A stretch of DNA of 64,000 bases, taken from positions 80,596 to 144,595 of the forward strand of contig NZ_JABMCC010000094.1 in assembly GCF_013359905.1 (NCBI RefSeq), written 5' to 3'. The position numbers were made by a program, and so were the translations under genes. Position 1 is the first letter of the stretch, and every line of letters begins with the position of its first letter. A model generated the notes under the pieces. That model had not been told where the DNA came from, made no database searches, and worked only from the letters and a program-made list of their open reading frames with translations. Of the stretch, positions 26,309-34,605 are shown piece by piece. The DNA is from Paenibacillus taichungensis (GTDB lineage Bacteria > Bacillota > Bacilli > Paenibacillales > Paenibacillaceae).

Positions 26309-27100
26309 ATGACGAACTTATCGCTCGAAATTCAAAATGTGGACGGTGTGGTGCTCGAAACGCGGACGGACAGTGAACAAGTAAATCTTGTGTACAGACA
26401 GGCCTATGGAGCAGGGGACAGCATCGTTCTAAGAAGTTCTGATGTAAACGTATATCTGATCATCCAGCTGGAGGATTCCATGAATCCGGCTTTCGTTTAT
26501 TTAACAGGTGAGGAGTATCGTTATGTCATTCCTTTTGAAGAGAAACGAGTGTCTTATTCACCAAAGTCATTTACGGGTGACAGGCATGTTCTAAGTGCTC
26601 GGTTGGCTACACGGGAAGAGATTGAGGCATATAAAAATGTAGCGCTGAATCCGTATGATCAGCATGGAAACGAAAGCTGTTTTCCCCATGCTTCCGCCAA
26701 CGTGGAGACCCGTGGAGAGTCTGTATTTGCAGCACGTAACGCCATCAATGGCAACAGCGCCAATGATTCACATGGCGAGTGGCCATACGAATCTTGGGGG
26801 ATCAACCAGCGGGCTGATGCTGCCATTACAGTCAACTTTGGACGTACGGTGTCTATCGACAAAGTAGTCCTGACCTTACGTGCAGATTTTCCCCACGATA
26901 ACTTCTGGGAGCGGGTTACTCTTACCTTTTCCGATGGCAGCTCCGAGCAGGCCAGTTTGATCCAAACTCATAAACCACAAACGATCGAAATTCAGTCGAA
27001 GGACGTGGAATGGGTAACGTTAAGCGAACTGATCAAGTCGTCAGATCCCTCTCCATTCCCGGCATTAAGTCAGTTCGAGGTGTTTGGTCGCGAAGCCTAA
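26309..27100 (+). CDS. Discoidin-like carbohydrate-binding domain protein
   Basis: This is a 263-residue protein without signal peptide or membrane segment. The N-terminal part (1-105) is a beta-rich domain; the C-terminal part (about 110-263) is a discoidin/F5-8C-like jelly roll with NVALNPYDQHGNESCFPHASA, ARNAINGNSANDSHGEWPYE and ITVNFGRTVSIDKVVLTLR. Such domains bind sugars and are normally parts of glycosidases. A free-standing cytosolic version may bind a carbohydrate or lack its enzyme partner. It is isolated by a terminator upstream and has its own TATAAT and a cre-like site. Function is not assigned. Confidence 0.65.
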   Translation: MTNLSLEIQNVDGVVLETRTDSEQVNLVYRQAYGAGDSIVLRSSDVNVYLIIQLEDSMNPAFVYLTGEEYRYVIPFEEKRVSYSPKSFTGDRHVLSARLATREEIEAYKNVALNPYDQHGNESCFPHASANVETRGESVFAARNAINGNSANDSHGEWPYESWGINQRADAAITVNFGRTVSIDKVVLTLRADFPHDNFWERVTLTFSDGSSEQASLIQTHKPQTIEIQSKDVEWVTLSELIKSSDPSPFPALSQFEVFGREA

Positions 27101-27218
27101 ATTCATTAACATTAATTGGTTCTCGATAAGGATTAAGTTACGATCATCACAAGTATGGTATAATGGATCTATTCAGCCTGGAAAATGACTGGCTATGGAT
27201 AGGGGAGATCACTGATCT

Positions 27219-27446
27219 ATGCAGGTATTCGAGGACTGGAACCAGAAAGTGAAGAAAACGTTTAATGCTACGAATCCCGAGGTTGTATTGACGGTATCTG
27301 AAGCAGGGAGTTTGCTCGGTCTGACCAAAGATCAGATGAAACTTTATGTAGACAAGAATAAACTAACTAAGGTCCCGATCATGAGAAGTGTTCACCGATA
27401 CCTCTTGTTGAAAAGTGAAATAGATAGCATCGTAAAAACGCGCTAA
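27219..27446 (+). CDS. Small helix-turn-helix (excisionase/MerR-like) DNA-binding protein
   Basis: This is a 75-residue protein with VLTVSEAGSLLGLTKDQMKLYVD followed by a basic wing and VHRYLLLKSEIDSIVK, the layout of an excisionase-type winged HTH as found in many stand-alone small regulators. No integrase or phage gene is nearby. GGGGAG precedes the ATG, and TGGTATAAT at 27156-27164 is a plausible extended -10. The target is unknown. Confidence 0.65.
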   Translation: MQVFEDWNQKVKKTFNATNPEVVLTVSEAGSLLGLTKDQMKLYVDKNKLTKVPIMRSVHRYLLLKSEIDSIVKTR

Positions 27447-27659
27447 CCTCATAGGATCGACCGCAGCCATTTTACCGACAGGATTCGGGAGAGTGGTTTT
27501 TTTTTTTGCGAAGACACCGAGGATAAAATAAGGATTACAGGACAATCCTACCAATGGATGAACTTTGGGTCCCAGCACCACTGGGAGTTAAATGAAGAGT
27601 GGTCAGGGCCTCTTTGGAGAGAGGGCCTTGTTCTTAGAGATGCTTATGGAAATACCTTC
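27447..27659. other. Non-coding stretch with an 11-base T run and two hairpins
   Basis: An uninterrupted run of 11 T occupies 27497-27507 with no convincing stem before it. TCCCAG / CTGGGA forms a hairpin near 27570-27586. GGGCCTCT pairs with AGAGGGCC at 27606-27627, followed by TTGTTCTT, a weak terminator shape. No gene is seen. Confidence 0.4.
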
Positions 27660-27689
27660 TTGTCAATGGACAACCTATTCGTATATACT
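27660..27689 (+). promoter_or_regulatory. SigA-type promoter of the VOC gene, with a palindrome over the -35
   Basis: TTGTCA (27660-27665), an 18-base spacer, then TATACT (27684-27689). The -35 is part of an inverted repeat, TTGTC AATG GACAA (27660-27673), that could bind a regulator. Confidence 0.5.
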
Positions 27690-27746
27690 CTTGTCGCAAG
27701 TGGCAGGAATGGTTCAACTACATGATATCAAGGAGATGAAGCACGA

Positions 27747-28178
27747 ATGGCAATTAGCTTGAATGTGTACCTTGTAACAGATGGTAACGGACGTGAAGCA
27801 GTGGAATTTTATAAAAAGGCATTTGGAGCGGAAGTGCTGGCACTCCAGACATTTGGCGATGGTCCTTCCAACCCAGATCACCCCGTACCTCCCGAAGCGA
27901 AAGACCGCATCATGCATGCTTCCTTGCAGATTGGAAGTTCTGTATTGATGTTATCCGATACATTCCCTGGTATGCCTTATATTGTGGGTAATCATGTGAA
28001 TGTCACGGTAAACACAGATACTGCCGATGAAGCCAAAGCAATTTTCAACCAGCTGCAAGACGGTGGCGAAGTGAAAATGCCGATCCAGGAAACATTTTGG
28101 AGTCCAGCCTACGGTATGGTTATCGATAAATTTGGCGTTCAGTTCCAGATCAGCTGTGTCGCAGCTAACCATCAGTAA
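27747..28178 (+). CDS. VOC family protein (PhnB/glyoxalase-like)
   Basis: This is a 143-residue single-domain protein of the PhnB-like subgroup of the vicinal oxygen chelate superfamily: SLNVYLVTDGNGREAVEFYK at the start, FGAEVLALQTFGDGP, IMHASLQIGSSVLMLSD and ETFWSPAYGMVIDKFGVQFQ near the end. Members form dimers and may bind a metal; many have no known reaction. AAGGAGATGAAG precedes ATG 27747. It is monocistronic, with a promoter at 27660 and a strong terminator downstream. Confidence 0.85.
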   Translation: MAISLNVYLVTDGNGREAVEFYKKAFGAEVLALQTFGDGPSNPDHPVPPEAKDRIMHASLQIGSSVLMLSDTFPGMPYIVGNHVNVTVNTDTADEAKAIFNQLQDGGEVKMPIQETFWSPAYGMVIDKFGVQFQISCVAANHQ

Positions 28179-28210
28179 ATTGAGAGTAGTGTCTCTGCCA
28201 TATAGGTAAA

Positions 28211-28257
28211 GCAAAAAAACCTCCAAGACATGAGCAACGTGTCTGGAGGTTTTTTGT
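28211..28257. terminator. Bidirectional Rho-independent terminator
   Basis: AAAAAACCTCCAAGACA pairs with TGTCTGGAGGTTTTTT across a short loop. A and T runs on both sides let it end both the VOC gene (plus) and the convergent gene at 28295 (minus). Confidence 0.9.
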
Positions 28258-28294
28258 GACTCCTGCAAGGAGTATATACTTGCTAATCTGAAAA

Positions 28295-29173
28295 TTAGAC
28301 CTCTTTCTGAATTTTGGATGGGTTATTGATCTTGTAAGGAACAGGATTTCTGGTCAGTTTCTTCTTGATAATCTTTGCTTCAAAAGTAAGCACATCACCA
28401 ACCTCAAGCTCCTGCTTCTTGATCGTGGCACTGTGACTGGACCAGGCTTCGCCAACGTCGATAACTTCGGGCTCGGTGATCGTAACGGCTTCATAGATAA
28501 TGACTTCATCATCATTGTCGGAGAAGTGGTTCGGCACGGTCGTAAATTCCTTTACAACAGCGGACATTTTCACTTTACCCTCCGGCAGATCAATCTTGAT
28601 CGATTTGGCTTTACCTGCGGTTTTTGCCTTTGGTTTAGCAGCGCTGCTTGTGGCCCCGTTTGCGGGTCCAACATACTCTTCCACCAGACCATCAGGGTCG
28701 CCTTTTAGTTCGGAGGAGGTATCATCGTCATCCGTGTCCACATCCAGTTCGGAATCAAAGTCACTCATACCGGATGGAATCTTATCCGAATAGGCAGCAA
28801 CAGGATCTTGTGCAGCATCAGAGCTAGGGATCTCTTCTAAGTTGGTTGTAACGACTGGTTCATTAGATTTGTCTTTTGCCGTGCCTGCGCCAACCGAACT
28901 TTTTACATTATAGCTGGACGCCTGCATTTCTTTCAGATAAGAAGGATGAATACAGTGTTTCTGATCATTGTCCAATTGAATGACTGCTGCCATATGATCG
29001 ACAAAGCCAATGATGGTGCAAGGCATATTCAGCCCATTCCCTTTATAATAGAACGTTTTGACCTTCGTTGCTTTTTCCGAAAGTAAGCCCCATTCCTGGC
29101 ACTTCTCAATCAACTCGTCTTCGTTCTCCAAAGCGGTATAATACTGCGGTTCGATCATAAAAGCATATGCCAT
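28295..29173 (-). CDS. Hypothetical protein with two conserved-looking ends and an acidic linker
   Basis: This is a 292-residue soluble protein starting MAYAFMIEPQYYTALENEDE. The N-terminal domain (about 1-85) is beta-rich with HMAAVIQLDNDQKHCIHPSY. A low-complexity region (about 95-190) holds a run of Asp residues (ELDVDTDDDDTSSE) and then an Ala/Lys-rich basic patch. The C-terminal domain (about 190-292) has repeated Val/Glu strands and a basic end. I do not recognise a family; the layout resembles a two-domain scaffold or nucleic-acid-associated protein, which is only a guess. GAAAGGCGG precedes the ATG. Upstream, on the same strand, lies the candidate RNA gene with its own terminator. Confidence 0.7.
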   Translation of the reverse strand: MAYAFMIEPQYYTALENEDELIEKCQEWGLLSEKATKVKTFYYKGNGLNMPCTIIGFVDHMAAVIQLDNDQKHCIHPSYLKEMQASSYNVKSSVGAGTAKDKSNEPVVTTNLEEIPSSDAAQDPVAAYSDKIPSGMSDFDSELDVDTDDDDTSSELKGDPDGLVEEYVGPANGATSSAAKPKAKTAGKAKSIKIDLPEGKVKMSAVVKEFTTVPNHFSDNDDEVIIYEAVTITEPEVIDVGEAWSSHSATIKKQELEVGDVLTFEAKIIKKKLTRNPVPYKINNPSKIQKEV

Positions 29174-29261
29174 AACGAATTTCCGCCTTTCCCATCAGTT
29201 CTTCATGTTCATCGTTGCCAAATTACACTCAGTGTATCACAAAAGTGGACCCTTCGATGAG

Positions 29262-29288
29262 GAATATAAAAGCGCCTGAATAGGCGCC
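29262..29288 (-). terminator. Terminator of the candidate small RNA (minus strand)
   Basis: Read on the minus strand, GCGCCT ATTC AGGCGC is followed by TTTTATATT. It lies directly after the 3' arm of the closing stem of the RNA and before the gene at 29173. Confidence 0.6.
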
Positions 29289-29464
29289 TATGGTATAATT
29301 TTCGGTAGACAACGGGTGGGCATTACCACAATGAAGTCATAAACAAAAACCCACCGTTAAACCAGGTTGAACGCCTGTGGTGGGATTTGCTCTGCATCTG
29401 AACAGACGCGCGCCGTGAGAGGATTTTACCTCTCCATATTGTCTATTCTTATGTTACCATAGGC
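29268..29464 (-). ncRNA. Candidate structured small RNA, about 190 nt, 6S-like architecture
   Basis: The 373 bases between the genes at 29173 and 29547 hold no ORF but strong folding. The ends pair: GCCTATGGTA at 29286-29295 with TACCATAGGC at 29455-29464, and inside that TAGACAA (29306-29312) with TTGTCTA (29439-29445). On the minus strand there follow a GAGAGG / CCTCTC hairpin on one side of the centre and an apical arm (CAAATCCCACC / GGTGGGTTTTTG with an inner CAGG / CCTG). A TATAAA -10 (29467-29472, minus) and the terminator at 29262-29288 frame it. A long closing stem, open centre and about 190 nt fit 6S RNA, but I cannot confirm the family; the -35 is poor. Confidence 0.5.
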
Positions 29465-29546
29465 ATTTTATACAGGCAAATGAGTGACTGTTCCTACATT
29501 AAAAGTTAATATTTTTTTATAAATATCTTCAAGGAGGATGATCTCC

Positions 29547-30086
29547 ATGGGCACAAAAGTGAATCCTCAAACTCTATGGCTTGGGGTAGGTATTGCCATT
29601 GGAACGAGTATTGGTGTGGCAACAAACCAGATCGCCCTGGGGGTTGCCTTTGGTGTGGCATTGGGCGTCGTGGTTGGATCTGTCGTTAGCAAACGTGCAG
29701 GCTCGGGGCTGGATGATATGCTGAGTGAACATGTCAAGGAATTGTATAAGCAGGAGGAATGGGAAGAGGTACTTGAGCGGTCCCAGGATCATCCGGTGCT
29801 ACTTCTGAAACACAGTACGACTTGTCCAGTCAGTGCGAGAGCATACAGGGAGTTTATGGCCTTTGTGGGCTCGAATGCATCAGATCCCGCACAAAAGATG
29901 GAGTACCGGATCGTCAAAGTCATCGAAAGCCGCTCGCTTTCCCGCCGCATTGCGGAAGATACCGAGGTTCACCATGAATCGCCTCAAGTCCTGCTGCTGG
30001 ACGGTGGCCAAGTTATTCAACATACGTCACACGGGAAAATTACCCGGAAGAGACTGCTGCAATGGGCCCAGAATCCGTTTGGATAA
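29547..30086 (+). CDS. Membrane-anchored monothiol bacilliredoxin (YtxJ/BrxC-like domain)
   Basis: This is a 179-residue protein. Residues about 9-48 are a Gly/Val/Ala-rich hydrophobic hairpin (LWLGVGIAIGTSIGVATNQI onward), followed by a helical linker and a thioredoxin-fold domain from about residue 70. The active site HSTTCPVSARAY has a single Cys93 in TCPVS, the BrxC (YtxJ) motif; bacilliredoxins remove bacillithiol from S-bacillithiolated proteins. Ordinary YtxJ proteins are about 110 residues and soluble, so the membrane part is an addition. ATG 29547 is correctly spaced from AAGGAGG (29531-29537); ATG 29538 touches it. It is monocistronic and ends at a strong terminator. Confidence 0.8.
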   Translation: MGTKVNPQTLWLGVGIAIGTSIGVATNQIALGVAFGVALGVVVGSVVSKRAGSGLDDMLSEHVKELYKQEEWEEVLERSQDHPVLLLKHSTTCPVSARAYREFMAFVGSNASDPAQKMEYRIVKVIESRSLSRRIAEDTEVHHESPQVLLLDGGQVIQHTSHGKITRKRLLQWAQNPFG

Positions 30087-30105
30087 AGGGCACCCAACAT
30101 ACATA

Positions 30106-30151
30106 GACCCGTTTCCTTCAGCTGATCGCTGAGGGGAACGGGTCTTTTTTA
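30106..30151 (+). terminator. Rho-independent terminator
   Basis: GACCCGTTTCC pairs with GGGGAACGGGTC and six T follow. The T run is also the first T tract of the putative KdpE site. Confidence 0.9.
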
Positions 30152-30197
30152 CGCTTTTTTTACACCCTGGCGTGGATTTCTTTACCCCCTTTTTACA
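30145..30197 (+). promoter_or_regulatory. Putative KdpE-binding region upstream of the kdp operon
   Basis: Four T-rich units ending in TAC occur: TTTTTTAC (30145), TTTTTTTACACCC (30155), CTTTACCCCC and TTTTTAC (30191). The word TTTTTTTACACCC closely resembles the T-rich site bound by KdpE upstream of E. coli kdpFABC as I recall it. Its place 65-120 bases before the first kdp-linked ORF is appropriate. Confidence 0.5.
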
Positions 30198-30262
30198 GCG
30201 TTTCGTATTACGATTTCATATGTAGAAGGTTGCAAGAACGGTAGAGAGAGGGAGGGGAGCAC

Positions 30263-30349
30263 ATGGTGAATGATGCCACGATAATTGGGCTGGTTGTGCT
30301 GTTGTTTGTGGTGTTCTGGGGATTTGTGAAATTTTGTGAGAAAGCATGA
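30263..30349 (+). CDS. 28-residue single-helix membrane peptide upstream of kdpF
   Basis: This tiny ORF encodes MVNDATIIGLVVLLFVVFWG followed by FVKFCEKA. It has a strong GGGAGGGGAG ribosome binding site 5-13 bases before the ATG. The hydrophobic stretch of about 17 residues would span the membrane once, with a basic/acidic end containing one Cys. It is not KdpF, which follows 30 bases downstream and has the usual RPEKF end. It lies inside the kdp leader and is likely co-transcribed, so it may be an extra small subunit or regulator of the pump. It was found by reading the region directly and has no known family that I can name. Confidence 0.55.
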   Translation: MVNDATIIGLVVLLFVVFWGFVKFCEKA

Positions 30350-30379
30350 ATGTATAGGGCGTGAAAGGGGAGAAGCCGT

Positions 30380-30457
30380 ATGATCGTCATCGGCATGATT
30401 GTGCTCGCACTGGTAGTCTATCTTGGTTACGTGCTAGTGAGGCCGGAGAAATTCTGA
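30380..30457 (+). CDS. kdpF: KdpF, small subunit of the potassium-transporting ATPase
   Basis: This 25-residue hydrophobic peptide, MIVIGMIVLALVVYLGYVLV, ends in RPEKF, the typical KdpF ending. One transmembrane helix stabilises the KdpFABC complex in the cytoplasmic membrane. GGGGAGAAG lies before ATG 30380. kdpA follows 63 bases later. Confidence 0.85.
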   Translation: MIVIGMIVLALVVYLGYVLVRPEKF

Positions 30458-30520
30458 TGGTTGCTTGGGGCACGAAACCAGAAGCACTCGGATCGTCGAT
30501 TTTAGGGAGGAAATGCGGAT

Positions 30521-32200
30521 ATGAGTAGCGGTTTATTACAAGTGGCGGTGACGCTGCTGATCATCATACTACTGGTGAAGCCAGTGGGGAGTTATCTGGT
30601 GAAGGTGTTTGACGGCAAACGAACAGGACTGGATCGGATATTTGGTGGGCCTGAGCGATTGCTGTATCGATTGATGGGGGTGAAGGAGAACGAGTCGATG
30701 GGTTGGAAAAAGTACCTGTCAGCCGTACTCATCTCAAACTTCGTCATGCTGTTATTGATGTTTCTGGTGCTGCGGCTGCAAAAGTATTTGCCGCTCAACC
30801 CGGATGGCATTGGCAATATGCCTCCGGCACAGGCCTTTAATACAGCTGCATCGTTCATGACCAACACGAACTGGCAGTCTTACACGGGCGAGAACGCACT
30901 GTCGTATCTATCACAGATGCTGGCCGTGACGTTTCCGATGTTCACCTCAGCGGCTACAGGCTTCGCGGTCGCTATTGCCTTCATTCGCGGCCTGGTAGGC
31001 CGCCGGGATGAACTGGGGAACTTCTACGTCGACGTGGTACGGTCGATTACGAGAATCTTTTTGCCGCTGAGCTTCATTGTGGCGTTGTTCCTCGTATTCC
31101 AGGGTGTGCCGCAGACACTGGCGGGAGCGGTGAATGCAACCACACTGGACGGGGCACAGCAGACGATTAGCCGCGGGTTGGTCGCTTCGCTGGAGTCGAT
31201 CAAACACTTGGGTACCAATGGTGGAGGCTGGTTCGGAACCAATGCCGCGCATCCATTTGAGAACCCCACAGCGTTGTCAAACCTGGTGCATATCGTCTGC
31301 ATGATGCTGCTTCCTACTGCGCTGGTTTACGCCTTCGGCATCATGGTGAACAACCGGAAGCAGGGCTGGACGCTGTTTGCGGCCATGAGTTTACTTTTCC
31401 TCGTAATGCTGACCACGGTATTTGTTTCGGAATATCGCGGTGTGCCGGCGCTGGATGTGGTGGGAATCCAAGGTAATATGGAAGGCAAGGAAGTCAGGTT
31501 TGGAGTATCCGAATCGGCGCTTTTCACAGCGGTGACTACAGCAGCTACAACCGGGTCAGTGAACAATATGCATGAGTCGCTCACCCCGCTTGGTGGCATG
31601 GTTGCACTGGCTGAGATGATGCTCAACAACGTATTCGGCGGTAAAGGAGTAGGTTTGCTCAACGGATTGCTCTATGTGATTCTGGCTGTGTTTATCTGTG
31701 GATTGATGGTTGGGCGAACTCCTGAATTTCTTGGTAAAAAAATTGAGGGTAAGGAAGTGAAGCTCGCATCTATCGCGTTGCTCGTTCATCCTTTGATTAT
31801 TCTGGCTCCGACCGCGCTGGCGCTTATGCGCCCTGAATCTGTCGCTTCAATTTCGAATTCAGGCATGCATGGTCTGACCGAGGTGTTATATGCCTTTGCA
31901 TCCGGGGCTGCCAATAATGGATCGGCGTTTGCCGGGCTGAATGCTAACACGGACTTTTACAACATCGCCATTGGTGTGGTAATGCTGCTTGGAAGATACA
32001 TTTCCATGATCGCGATGCTCGCCATTGCCGGATCACTGGCCACCAAACGGGTTGTTCCCGTAACAACGGGTACACTGCGTACACACACGCCTCTTTTTGC
32101 AGGCATTCTGGTGATGATGATTGTGGTAGTTGGAGCGTTGACGTTCTTCCCATCACTGGCGCTTGGACCGATTGCAGAACATTTGGCGATGATCCGATGA
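30521..32200 (+). CDS. kdpA: KdpA, potassium-binding and translocating subunit
   Basis: This is a 559-residue polytopic protein with about ten transmembrane helices and the four-fold pore-loop arrangement of the superfamily of K+ transporters. Selectivity-filter stretches are seen at NTNWQSYTGE, LGTNGGGWFGTNAAHPFENP, TTAATTGSVNNM and GAANNGSAFAGL. KdpA binds K+ at the outside and passes it to the KdpB pump. The length equals the usual 555-560. GGGAGGAAA precedes the ATG. It belongs to the kdpFABC operon, expected to be induced by K+ limitation through KdpD/KdpE. Confidence 0.97.
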   Translation: MSSGLLQVAVTLLIIILLVKPVGSYLVKVFDGKRTGLDRIFGGPERLLYRLMGVKENESMGWKKYLSAVLISNFVMLLLMFLVLRLQKYLPLNPDGIGNMPPAQAFNTAASFMTNTNWQSYTGENALSYLSQMLAVTFPMFTSAATGFAVAIAFIRGLVGRRDELGNFYVDVVRSITRIFLPLSFIVALFLVFQGVPQTLAGAVNATTLDGAQQTISRGLVASLESIKHLGTNGGGWFGTNAAHPFENPTALSNLVHIVCMMLLPTALVYAFGIMVNNRKQGWTLFAAMSLLFLVMLTTVFVSEYRGVPALDVVGIQGNMEGKEVRFGVSESALFTAVTTAATTGSVNNMHESLTPLGGMVALAEMMLNNVFGGKGVGLLNGLLYVILAVFICGLMVGRTPEFLGKKIEGKEVKLASIALLVHPLIILAPTALALMRPESVASISNSGMHGLTEVLYAFASGAANNGSAFAGLNANTDFYNIAIGVVMLLGRYISMIAMLAIAGSLATKRVVPVTTGTLRTHTPLFAGILVMMIVVVGALTFFPSLALGPIAEHLAMIR

Positions 32201-32267
32201 TGGACGGTACGGTGATCGGATATGGGAATAGGAGCAAGGACGTAAAGTACGGAGGTGGATTATCACA

Positions 32268-34412
32268 ATGAATGTTGTAGAACGAAAGAAGGAGCAGACA
32301 GTGGAAGGATTAGACAGAGGCATCATCAGAACCCAGGTTAAAGGAACGAGAGGTTCGGGGACGGATCCCGGTACGCCCAAAAGAACCAAAACATTAAGTC
32401 GGGACATTCTGCTCCAGGCATCTTTGGATGCCTTCAAGAAGCTGAACCCGGTCGTCATGATCAAAAATCCGGTGATGTTTATCGTCGAAGTCGGCACACT
32501 CATCACATTGCTGTTATGTATCAATCCCGATCTCTTTGTTGCATCCGAAGCAGGGCGAGGGTACAACATCGCGGTATTTCTCATCCTGTTGTTCACGTTG
32601 CTGTTTGCCAACTTTGCTGAAGCACTGGCAGAGGGACGGGGCAAAGCTCAGGCAGATACGCTGCGCAAGACGAAATCGGACACCACTGCGAAGCTGGTAC
32701 AGAAAGACGGAACCATCAAGCAAGTGTCTTCGACCCAGTTGAAAAAAGGAGATATCGTCCGTATAGAAGCAGGCGAACTGATTCCCACGGACGGTGAGAT
32801 TATTGAAGGGCTGGCCTCTATCGACGAGTCCGCCATTACCGGGGAATCGGCTCCCGTAATCAAAGAGGCGGGCGGTGACTTTTCCTCCGTTACAGGAGGC
32901 ACGCGGGTTACTTCCGACTATATCGTGATGCGTGTGCAGACTGATCCGGGGGAGTCATTCCTCGACCGGATGATCTCACTCGTTGAAGGTGCACAGCGCC
33001 AGAAAACGCCGAATGAAATTGCGCTGACCACACTGCTCGCCGTGTTGACGCTGATATTTCTGATTGTCATCATGACCATGGTGCCAATGGCGAATTATTT
33101 GGGCATCCGGCTTGATCTGGCTACCCTTATCGCGTTGCTTGTCTGTCTGATTCCGACGACGATCGGCGGGTTGTTATCCGCGATTGGTATTGCCGGGATG
33201 GACCGTGTCACGCAGTTCAACGTACTCGCCATGTCGGGTAAAGCGGTGGAAGCGGCAGGGGATATTGATACGCTGATTCTGGACAAAACCGGAACAATTA
33301 CGTACGGCAACCGCATGGCCTCGGAGTTTATTCCCGTTCAGGGCGTATCTGCACAAGAGATGACCCGGGCTGCGCTGCAAGCTTCCGTAGTGGATGAGAC
33401 ACCAGAGGGACGCTCGGTCGTCGAATTGGCTGGTAAGCAGGGGGAGAACTGGGCGGAGACAGAATATGCAGATGCAGAACATGTGAACTTCACCGCAGAG
33501 ACCCGCATGTCGGGTCTGAATCTAAGCGGTGGGAAGCAGATTCGCAAAGGTGCGGTGGATGCAATCAAACGCCATATTTCCTCCCGTGGAGGACGGATAC
33601 CCGGCGATTTGGACGATATAGCTAACCGAATTGCAAAGGCTGGGGGTACACCGCTTGCTGTTGCGATTGATGACCAGATTTATGGTGTGATCTATTTGAA
33701 AGATACGGTGAAGCCGGGGCTGAAAGAGAAGTTTGCGGAGATGCGAGCCATGGGTATCAAGACGATCATGTGTACAGGGGATAATCCCCTGACGGCGGCG
33801 ACCATTGCGCTGGAAGCGGGTGTGGATGATTTTATTGCCGAAGCCAAGCCGGAAGACAAGATTACTGCGATCAAAAAAGAGCAGCAGGAGGGCAAGCTCG
33901 TCGCCATGACCGGCGACGGAACCAACGATGCTCCTGCTCTGGCGCAGGCCGATGTAGGCCTGGCGATGAATTCGGGCACCATGGCGGCCAAGGAAGCGGC
34001 CAACATGATCGATCTGGATTCTGACCCGACCAAGCTGTTGTCGGTGGTCTCCATTGGCAAGCAATTGCTCATTACCCGCGGTGCACTGACGACATTTTCG
34101 ATATCCAATGATATTGCCAAGTATTTCGCCATCATTCCGGCCATGTTTATTCTGGCCATGCCGCAGCTTCAGGCACTCAATATTATGAATCTCGCTTCAC
34201 CACAGTCCGCGATTCTGTCAGCGCTGATCTTCAACGCCATCATTATTCCACTGCTAATCCCAATCGCCATGCGGGGTGTAAAGTATCGGGCCATGTCAGC
34301 GGAGCGGCTTCTTGGACGGAATGTGTTTATCTATGGTGTGGGCGGTGTAATCGTACCGTTTATCGGAATTAAGCTGATTGATCTGGTACTGTCGGGGCTT
34401 CACCTGGTATGA
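32268..34412 (+). CDS. kdpB: KdpB, catalytic P-type ATPase subunit
   Basis: This is a 714-residue P-type ATPase, about 32 residues longer at the N-terminus than E. coli KdpB (682). The extension ([20 protein letters not shown] onward) is polar and positively charged. The phosphorylation site is Asp339 in [17 protein letters not shown] carries the Ser known to be an inhibitory phosphorylation site in E. coli KdpB, and the hinge motif [20 protein letters not shown] is intact. It couples ATP hydrolysis to K+ uptake through KdpA. It is separated from kdpC by 224 bases containing repeat B, an unusual gap in this operon. Confidence 0.97.
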   Translation: MNVVERKKEQTVEGLDRGIIRTQVKGTRGSGTDPGTPKRTKTLSRDILLQASLDAFKKLNPVVMIKNPVMFIVEVGTLITLLLCINPDLFVASEAGRGYNIAVFLILLFTLLFANFAEALAEGRGKAQADTLRKTKSDTTAKLVQKDGTIKQVSSTQLKKGDIVRIEAGELIPTDGEIIEGLASIDESAITGESAPVIKEAGGDFSSVTGGTRVTSDYIVMRVQTDPGESFLDRMISLVEGAQRQKTPNEIALTTLLAVLTLIFLIVIMTMVPMANYLGIRLDLATLIALLVCLIPTTIGGLLSAIGIAGMDRVTQFNVLAMSGKAVEAAGDIDTLILDKTGTITYGNRMASEFIPVQGVSAQEMTRAALQASVVDETPEGRSVVELAGKQGENWAETEYADAEHVNFTAETRMSGLNLSGGKQIRKGAVDAIKRHISSRGGRIPGDLDDIANRIAKAGGTPLAVAIDDQIYGVIYLKDTVKPGLKEKFAEMRAMGIKTIMCTGDNPLTAATIALEAGVDDFIAEAKPEDKITAIKKEQQEGKLVAMTGDGTNDAPALAQADVGLAMNSGTMAAKEAANMIDLDSDPTKLLSVVSIGKQLLITRGALTTFSISNDIAKYFAIIPAMFILAMPQLQALNIMNLASPQSAILSALIFNAIIIPLLIPIAMRGVKYRAMSAERLLGRNVFIYGVGGVIVPFIGIKLIDLVLSGLHLV

Positions 34413-34428
34413 GGTTTTAACTCTAGAT

Positions 34429-34605
34429 TTGAATAACATTTACACGAAAACGTAGAGGGCAGAACAAAACTGGAGAAGCGTAGCGTTCGCCTTTATCCCC
34501 GGATTTTATCCCTTGGGAAAGGGAATCAAAAAAATCTGGGGATAACAGCGATCGAAAGGTTGTTCTGACCGCGAAGTGGTCTAGTGTAGAGTCGTTTGTT
34601 AAATT
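34429..34605 (+). repeat. Full copy B of the dispersed two-hairpin repeat, inside the kdp operon
   Basis: This copy is similar to 10700-10889 along its length: GAGGGCAGAACAAAACTGGA, GCGTTCGCC, TTATCCCC, CCCTTGGGAAAGGG, AAAATCTGGGGATAACAG and GACCGCGAAGTGGTC. Differences in the small hairpin fall in its loop (GCA in A, GAA here), and the mismatch in the outer stem stays a mismatch. It occupies nearly the whole kdpB-kdpC gap and would be transcribed as part of the kdp mRNA. Confidence 0.8.

Noticed and set aside
27219..27446. Excisionase-like gene as a sign of a prophage or integrative element
   Set aside because: No integrase, phage gene, attachment repeat or composition change is seen around it.
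29294..29312. TGGTATAAT read as a plus-strand extended -10 promoter for the RNA
   Set aside because: These bases are the 3' arm of the closing stem; the minus strand offers a -10 at the right end and a terminator at the other, so the minus orientation is preferred.
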